A stretch of DNA of 34,625 bases from Dehalococcoidia bacterium (GTDB lineage: Bacteria > Chloroflexota > Dehalococcoidia > Dehalococcoidales > CSSed11-197), in assembly GCA_003552785.1 (NCBI GenBank), contig PUOQ01000064.1:1-34625 (forward strand), written 5' to 3'. The notes under the pieces were generated by a model. That model was not told the DNA's origin. It searched no databases and was given only the letters and a program-made list of their open reading frames with translations. Position 1 is the stretch's first letter. Each line of letters opens with the position of its first letter. Of the stretch, positions 30,072 to 34,625 are shown one piece after another. A program made the position numbers and the translations under genes.

Positions 30072-31010
30072 ATGAGTTTAAAAAAACCCTTAAAAAGCCC
30101 GGTATTTTTTGGTGTGCTTCTTTTTGTTGCCGCCCACATTGTCATGCTTTTCCTGGTATCCAGCATGAACCCCTTTCTTGAGGAGCAAAACATTTATGTG
30201 CCTCCCCAGCCACCCGAAGTTATTACCTTGTGGCCGGGAGAGGTGACCCTCCCATCCGGGGAGGTTTACCAGGTTTCGCCTTACTCATCGCTCGGGCCGA
30301 TAATCATCTATTTCGTGGTCGTGGTGGCTGTTTTAAGCCTGGTTCTTTCCGTAATTCCACTCGGGGCTTTGAAATTTATCCTTAGATTGGTATTTGCACT
30401 GCTTTTTGCCTGGGGAGGGTTTATAGGCACGGTGTTTTACCTGCCCTATCCACTGGCAATTATAATTGGCTTGGGGCTGGGGGCAATCTGGGTGTTTATG
30501 CCGATGGTATGGTTGCATAACCTGGTTTTGATACTGGCTCTTACCAGTCTGGCGGCGGTTTTTGGGAGGTTTATTACTCCCTGGACGGCCATGTTTGTTG
30601 TTCTGGGGCTTGCGCTCTATGACTTTATTGCGGTGCGCTACGGGTTTATGCTGTGGATGGCAGACAAATTAGCCAGGTCGGATGCCCTGCCGGCAGTTAT
30701 AATTCCCAAAGATATCCATGGCTGGGGGTTGAACCTGAAGCGCAATGGCGTTACGGATCTTCTTGAACCCAAGCCCGGTGACAGGCAGTACTCCATATTG
30801 GGTGGTGGCGATATTGCCTTCCCCTGCCTGCTTACCGCTTCGGTGTACTTTGCCCAGGGTTTAACACCGGCACTGGTGATTGCAGCTTTCGGCTTGCTGG
30901 GGCTTATGGGAGCTTACGCCATCCAGGCATTTGTTGTAAAAGGCAGGGCAGTGCCTGCCATACCGCCGATTGCCGCCTTTTGTATAGTTGGCCTGCTAGT
31001 GGCTTTATAA
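30072..31010 (+). CDS. presenilin / signal-peptide-peptidase-like intramembrane aspartyl protease
   Basis: A 312-aa membrane protein of about nine helices with the A22-type protease signature. The first catalytic Asp is Asp184 in LALYDFIAVRYG ('YD' motif). The second is Asp247 in LGGGDIAFP (GxGD). A PAL-like motif appears as VPAIPPI (Pro295-Pro298). This class cleaves peptide bonds within membrane helices. Homologues are common in archaea (presenilin/SPP homologue PSH) and eukaryotes but scattered in bacteria, where substrates are unknown. A hydrophilic stretch (residues 42-70: PPQPPEVITLWPGEVTLPSGEV) follows the first helix and would lie outside. It stands alone with a weak Shine-Dalgarno. 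Identification rests on both Asp motifs with correct spacing. Confidence 0.82.
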   Translation: MSLKKPLKSPVFFGVLLFVAAHIVMLFLVSSMNPFLEEQNIYVPPQPPEVITLWPGEVTLPSGEVYQVSPYSSLGPIIIYFVVVVAVLSLVLSVIPLGALKFILRLVFALLFAWGGFIGTVFYLPYPLAIIIGLGLGAIWVFMPMVWLHNLVLILALTSLAAVFGRFITPWTAMFVVLGLALYDFIAVRYGFMLWMADKLARSDALPAVIIPKDIHGWGLNLKRNGVTDLLEPKPGDRQYSILGGGDIAFPCLLTASVYFAQGLTPALVIAAFGLLGLMGAYAIQAFVVKGRAVPAIPPIAAFCIVGLLVAL

Positions 31011-31110
31011 TTAAAAGAAAACATTATAAAGAGAGCCGGATTTGTCAGGCTATTTAAGCAAACGGGGTATGGTAAACTGCACCTGTTTAAAAAATGGGCC
31101 ATTAAAATTT

Positions 31111-31293
31111 ATGATGGGAGAGAAATTGGATAAAGAAGTAGTAATCCGTACCAGGGGCCTTACCAGGCATTTTACTACGTTGTGCCGTAACCTTCTGGAA
31201 GTGGATGATTTGAGTATTGAAGTATCAAAGCTGGAAAATTTGCCAATGTGCCCCTACCTTTCCGGGCGGACCAATCTGGAGGTGCCTGCCTGA
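31111..31293 (+). pseudogene. remnant of an ABC-2-type transporter ATPase
   Basis: A 60-codon reading (open from 31042) that begins like an ABC ATPase, VVIRTRGLTRHFTTLCRNLLEVDDLSIEV, then jumps to LENLPMCPYLSGRTNLEV. The latter is the 'LE.P.LYPYLSGRENLxV' region that follows the Q-loop in ABC-2-type ATPases. The Walker A motif and about 40 residues between the two parts are missing, and the frame stops at 31293 without the signature, Walker B or H-loop. It is therefore an internally deleted and truncated remnant. ABC relatives would have started near ATG 31111 or 31114. I see no matching permease nearby. Confidence 0.68.
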
Positions 31294-31347
31294 TTCGACA
31301 TTGCAGATCGAACGGGTAAACCGCAGCAGGATATTGATGGATTAATT

Positions 31348-32745
31348 ATGCAAAGGCAGGAAAATATCTACCGGCAACTTATAAAAGAAACTCGAGTCTG
31401 GGCCAGGGGCAGGCAGAAGGGTCCCGGGCGCGCCTCAGGCCTCCGGCATGAAGCGATCTTAAATAACCACGCCTATTACATGGATAATGTTCCGTGCTAC
31501 CGGAAACTGGCGCTTGAGGAAGGCTTAAGCAAAGAAGTTGATTTAAGTACCATTAAATCTTCCCTGATGCTGGAAGCCGGGGTTTTTAAAAGCTATGACC
31601 AGAAATGGCTGGATAACGGGGATTATACCCGGATGACGCAGTGGCTTTCGGATATCTACCACCGGCGTATCCATGTCGATATGGCCGGGGTTGCTGCCAT
31701 AGATGAATGGATAGACCGGCTTGATAAAAACGGGATTCACGTGGTTTACAGTTCAGGCACTTCCGGTAACTTCTCTTTTGTGCCCCGACAGAAGAAAAAC
31801 CGGGCTCTTTCCCGGACGGTTAACATTGCCGGGCTGTCCCCTCAACTTGCCAGCAGAATTGGAAGTGGCTTTGCTGGGGCTTTGCTTCGTATGTCTGCAG
31901 CGTTTGTGCCACCTGAAGGTGTTATGAAGTTTGCTACCAGAAAAAGCCTTGGCGGTTATGACGGATGCTTTCTTACTTTTCGTGGCGGCAGAATGGGAAA
32001 CCAGTCACTGATAGAAGAGCTTGCTCCCATGTTTAGCCAGCATTACTTTCTTTACACTATGGATATAACCGGCTCGGCGCTTCGCAGCTTGCGGCGTGGC
32101 GCAAAAAACGAAGTGGAACGGCAGCTGGTTGAAGATTTGAAAAGGGAAGTTTTAGAGCGGAAGGAAGAGAATTACCGCTGCATTATTGAAAATATGCAGG
32201 CTTCGACTGACGCAGGCAAGAAAGTTTTTGTTTTCGGGGCACCCTATCAGTTCAAGGAGTTATGCGAGATCCTGGAAAGCATGAACCGGTGCCTTGATTT
32301 GAAAGAGGGCAGTCTGGGGCTTTTTGGTGGTGGGTGGAAATCCTTTGCTGGGGAAGCTATAGAGCGTGAAGTGCTGGTTGAAAATATCAGCCTTAAACTG
32401 GGCCTGTCGCCGGAAATGATTCTGGAAGGCTATTCTATGACTGAAATTAACGTGCTAACGCTAAGATGCAGTAGGGGGCGCTTTCACATTCCGCCTTCTA
32501 TAGAACCGGTGCTGCTGGATGAAGAGTTGAACGTAAAGGATGGCCTGGAAGGGGAAGGCACCTTTGGCTTTCTTGACGCTCTGGCGGTGGATTACCCCGG
32601 TTTCATAATAACCGGAGATCATGTGAAGATGGTGGAAGGCGAATGCGGCTGCTCTCTCTCCGGTCCTGCAGTAATACAAGTTGGGCGCAAGGCCGGTGTC
32701 GAGTTAAAGGGGTGCGGTGGTATTATGGGTTCTATGGGGGTATAA
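31348..32745 (+). CDS. luxE: LuxE-like acyl-protein synthetase
   Basis: A 465-aa ANL-superfamily enzyme. The P-loop-like YSSGTSGNFSFVPR (134-147) is characteristic of LuxE/PaaK-type acyl-protein synthetases. GYSMTEINVLTLRC and FIITGDHVKM are the distal motifs. LuxE activates a fatty acid as acyl-AMP, then passes the acyl group to a Cys before handing it to LuxC. It is longer than Vibrio LuxE (about 370 aa), mostly at the N-terminus. No luciferase (luxAB) is present, so the aldehyde or alcohol produced must serve another purpose. It is followed 13 bp later by luxC. The gene symbol is by homology, not by light production. Start ATG 31348 has no strong Shine-Dalgarno. Confidence 0.82.
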   Translation: MQRQENIYRQLIKETRVWARGRQKGPGRASGLRHEAILNNHAYYMDNVPCYRKLALEEGLSKEVDLSTIKSSLMLEAGVFKSYDQKWLDNGDYTRMTQWLSDIYHRRIHVDMAGVAAIDEWIDRLDKNGIHVVYSSGTSGNFSFVPRQKKNRALSRTVNIAGLSPQLASRIGSGFAGALLRMSAAFVPPEGVMKFATRKSLGGYDGCFLTFRGGRMGNQSLIEELAPMFSQHYFLYTMDITGSALRSLRRGAKNEVERQLVEDLKREVLERKEENYRCIIENMQASTDAGKKVFVFGAPYQFKELCEILESMNRCLDLKEGSLGLFGGGWKSFAGEAIEREVLVENISLKLGLSPEMILEGYSMTEINVLTLRCSRGRFHIPPSIEPVLLDEELNVKDGLEGEGTFGFLDALAVDYPGFIITGDHVKMVEGECGCSLSGPAVIQVGRKAGVELKGCGGIMGSMGV

Positions 32746-32758
32746 AAAGGAGGGGCAC

Positions 32759-34360
32759 ATGGAAGCGCTTTGCAACCGGCATGGTTTATTCAGGTTAAAA
32801 GAAGAGCTGGTTCGAGTTCCATTTGTAGTAAAAGGCAGGCTGGTATTGCCGCCCGAGGTTAGCCCGGAAAGTGTCAGGGAGGCATTCAGTCGAGCTGGTG
32901 AATATGCCACACTGGTAAAAATGGAGAACGTACAGGTTTTAAGGGAGCCTGTTATCCAGCGCTCCAGCATGAAGTATACCGGGGAATATATTTATCAGGT
33001 TATGCCTGCCCCCGGTGCTTATGAACTCATCGAGCCTGAAACAGCTACTCTGGCAGACGGCCTTTATCGGCTGGGTGTTGACGACATTCTTGATTATATC
33101 GAGTCAATCGTATCTACTTTGCTGGAAAACTATTCGCTGGCGATGAGGGTTCTTGAACTGTTGCGCCGGACCTCAGAGTTTCCGGAAGCGTTTCTTGATG
33201 ACTGGATAAACAGTACAGCCTCAAGCTTAAACCGTGAAACCGCCCGGCAGATGATTGACAGTGAGCTATCTTTTATGGGAAAACCGGGCAGCCAATATCT
33301 TGAAGGCTGGGTTGAAGTTCCCGGCGGTGCCAAATCCGGGTGGTTAAGGCAAAAAGCGGTTGAAATATTCGGGCGAAATGAAAATATGCCTGAGGTAAAA
33401 CGGCCGTATGTGCGGGCTATGCCTACACGTCAATTGCACATAACTGCCGGGAACGCGCCTGAAGTGCCGCTGGTTTCAGCCCTAAGGGCAGTGCTCACCA
33501 AGTCTGCCGCAGTAATAAAGATGCCATATGGCGCCACTTTATCAGGAGCTTTTTTTGCGATGGCGGCGGTTGCAGCCGCCCCCGATCATCCCATAACCCG
33601 GCACCTTTCTATGGTTTACTGGCAGGGTGGCGATGAAGCAATAGAGGCCGAATTACTGATGTCAGGTGCATTTGACCGGATGGTGGTGTGGGGTGGGCAT
33701 GAGGCCATAGCTTCTATGCAATCCAGAACCCATTTTGCCCGGGCTGTGTATCTTAATCCGCGCTACGGTGTGAGCTTTATCGGCAATGAAGCCTTTTCTG
33801 CAAGCCTGGAAGAAGTGGCGATGAGGGCTTCACTGGATGTAATGATACACAATCAGAAAGCATGCAGTTCTTCACTGGTGCATTATGTTGAGGGCTCAGC
33901 CGGGCAGGCTGTCAGGTATGCAGGAATGCTTCAGGAAGCGCTTTACAGGTGGGATGAGGAAATACCCAATTTTTTAAATCCTTTAAAAAAGGCTCAGTTG
34001 AAGCGTATGCGGCGGGGCCGCTATATCGGGGCTGAATGGCTGGTAAATACGCGGGAGGGAGAATTTTCATCCGGTGTGGTTGTTATTCAGGACGAGTTCG
34101 ACATATTGGACCATCCCATGTGCCGGCTGGTAGTGGTTAAACCCGTAGACAGGCTTGAAGGAGCCTTGAAGAAGTTAAACCAGTTTGTTTCTACTGCCGG
34201 AGTTTACCCGGAAGAGCGCCGCTTGGAACTCAGAGACAGGATGCTCTCAAGGGGGGTTTCGAGTGTATTAAGCCTGGGGCATTGTGAAAACCTGTATTCC
34301 GGTATGCCTCATGACGGCATGCTGGTTCTTGGCCACCTGGTGGATTGGAAGAACAGTTAA
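32759..34360 (+). CDS. luxC: LuxC-like acyl-CoA / acyl-protein reductase
   Basis: A 533-aa member of the LuxC branch of the aldehyde dehydrogenase superfamily. HITAGNAPEVPLVSALRAVLTKSAAVIKMP resembles the conserved LuxC nucleotide-binding segment, and the catalytic cysteine is Cys369 in HNQKACSSSLVHYVEG. LuxC reduces acyl groups, delivered as thioesters by LuxE, to fatty aldehydes with NADPH. The ATG at 32759 with AAAGGAGGGG just upstream is clearly better than the earlier in-frame start (32717), which overlaps the luxE end. N-terminal extension of about 50 residues relative to Vibrio LuxC. Pair function is firm; the product's use is unknown. Confidence 0.87.
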   Translation: MEALCNRHGLFRLKEELVRVPFVVKGRLVLPPEVSPESVREAFSRAGEYATLVKMENVQVLREPVIQRSSMKYTGEYIYQVMPAPGAYELIEPETATLADGLYRLGVDDILDYIESIVSTLLENYSLAMRVLELLRRTSEFPEAFLDDWINSTASSLNRETARQMIDSELSFMGKPGSQYLEGWVEVPGGAKSGWLRQKAVEIFGRNENMPEVKRPYVRAMPTRQLHITAGNAPEVPLVSALRAVLTKSAAVIKMPYGATLSGAFFAMAAVAAAPDHPITRHLSMVYWQGGDEAIEAELLMSGAFDRMVVWGGHEAIASMQSRTHFARAVYLNPRYGVSFIGNEAFSASLEEVAMRASLDVMIHNQKACSSSLVHYVEGSAGQAVRYAGMLQEALYRWDEEIPNFLNPLKKAQLKRMRRGRYIGAEWLVNTREGEFSSGVVVIQDEFDILDHPMCRLVVVKPVDRLEGALKKLNQFVSTAGVYPEERRLELRDRMLSRGVSSVLSLGHCENLYSGMPHDGMLVLGHLVDWKNS

Positions 34361-34397
34361 TCGGGGTTAAGAACATTTTAAGGCAAGGAGAAAATAT

Positions 34398-34625
34398 TTG
34401 GAAAAATTAAAAAAAGCCTGGTGTAAGCTTATATTAATTTCCGTTGCTCTGACTTTTCTTTTACTTTTGCCGGTTTTTTATGAAATCTATTACCAGGCTT
34501 ATTATTACACCCTTGTGATTCTTATCTCACCCCTGCCCTTTTTAAGGATATTTTATGAAAGAAAGCTAGACGAAGTTTTTTATCGGAAGTGGGAAAAACA
34601 ACGGCGGTGGGGGTTCTGGCCAAAT
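34398..34625 (+). CDS. membrane protein, N-terminal part (cut by window end)
   Basis: An open reading of 76 codons from TTG 34398 to the window edge with no stop. A clear AAGGAG-type site precedes the TTG. The protein starts with a basic stretch MEKLKKAWCK, then two hydrophobic segments (LILISVALTFLLLLPVF and YYTLVILISPLPFLRIF), and ends in a charged tail (KLDEVFYRKWEKQRRWG). It is a predicted integral membrane protein with no recognised family. It lies 37 bp after luxC and may continue its operon. Confidence 0.6.
   Translation, partial: MEKLKKAWCKLILISVALTFLLLLPVFYEIYYQAYYYTLVILISPLPFLRIFYERKLDEVFYRKWEKQRRWGFWPN

Noticed and set aside
31348..34360. Bioluminescence (lux) operon
   Set aside because: LuxC and LuxE relatives are present, but no luxA/luxB, luxD or luxG homologue is visible, so light production is not supported.
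1..34625. tRNA, rRNA, CRISPR, insertion sequences, prophage
   Set aside because: I found no cloverleaf-like tRNA arms, regular spaced repeats, transposase motifs or integrase-like proteins anywhere in the window.

Overview
The window looks like chromosomal DNA of an anaerobic, low-to-mid GC Firmicute. A Peptococcaceae / Desulfotomaculum-like clostridium is my inference from gene content: Ahb-type siroheme-dependent haem synthesis, a DegV protein, a DUF2905 protein and a probable selenoprotein. I have not confirmed the taxon. Genes are dense, often overlap by 1-13 bp and commonly use TTG or GTG starts. I saw no tRNA, rRNA, CRISPR array, insertion sequence or phage gene.

Layout. (1) 1-2962: the end of a Dpp/Opp-type ABC importer operon (permease tail, second permease, two ATPases). 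(2) 3051-8450: small genes on both strands. They are a 447-aa unknown protein, a DUF2905 membrane protein, a DegV protein, two paralogous five-helix membrane proteins, a lipoprotein, and an ArsC/Spx-like thiol-redox protein. The last has an in-frame UGA exactly where the first cysteine of its CxxC motif belongs, followed by a bacterial-SECIS-like hairpin, so it is very probably a selenoprotein and would be missed by ordinary gene calling. (3) 8610-11300: a DUF485 protein, an ActP-like sodium:solute symporter with an extra extracytoplasmic domain, and a universal stress protein.

(4) 11454-22125: a MerR-type regulator with its own operator-like promoter region, followed by a continuous operon encoding a complete route from glutamyl-tRNA to haem b through sirohaem. 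HemA and HemL make 5-aminolaevulinate; HemB, HemC and HemD make uroporphyrinogen III; CobA and a Met8/CysG-N enzyme make sirohaem. A fused AhbA-AhbB decarboxylase, AhbC and AhbD then make Fe-coproporphyrin III and haem. (5) 22213-24906: a soluble hybrid histidine kinase with four PAS domains, two of them internal duplicates.

(6) 25197-28016: a short operon with a 3-beta-HSD/DFR-like SDR, a protein resembling steroid 5-alpha-reductases, and a tocopherol-cyclase-like protein, read from an extended -10 promoter so close to the ATG that the mRNA may be leaderless. (7) 28268-34625: an AsnB-type asparagine synthetase behind a promoter with a palindromic operator, a presenilin-like intramembrane aspartyl protease, the remnant of an ABC ATPase, a LuxE-LuxC pair (fatty acid to aldehyde) without luciferase, and the start of a small membrane protein. 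Regions 6 and 7 together suggest an undescribed lipid- or terpenoid-modifying locus, but that link is inference from gene order.
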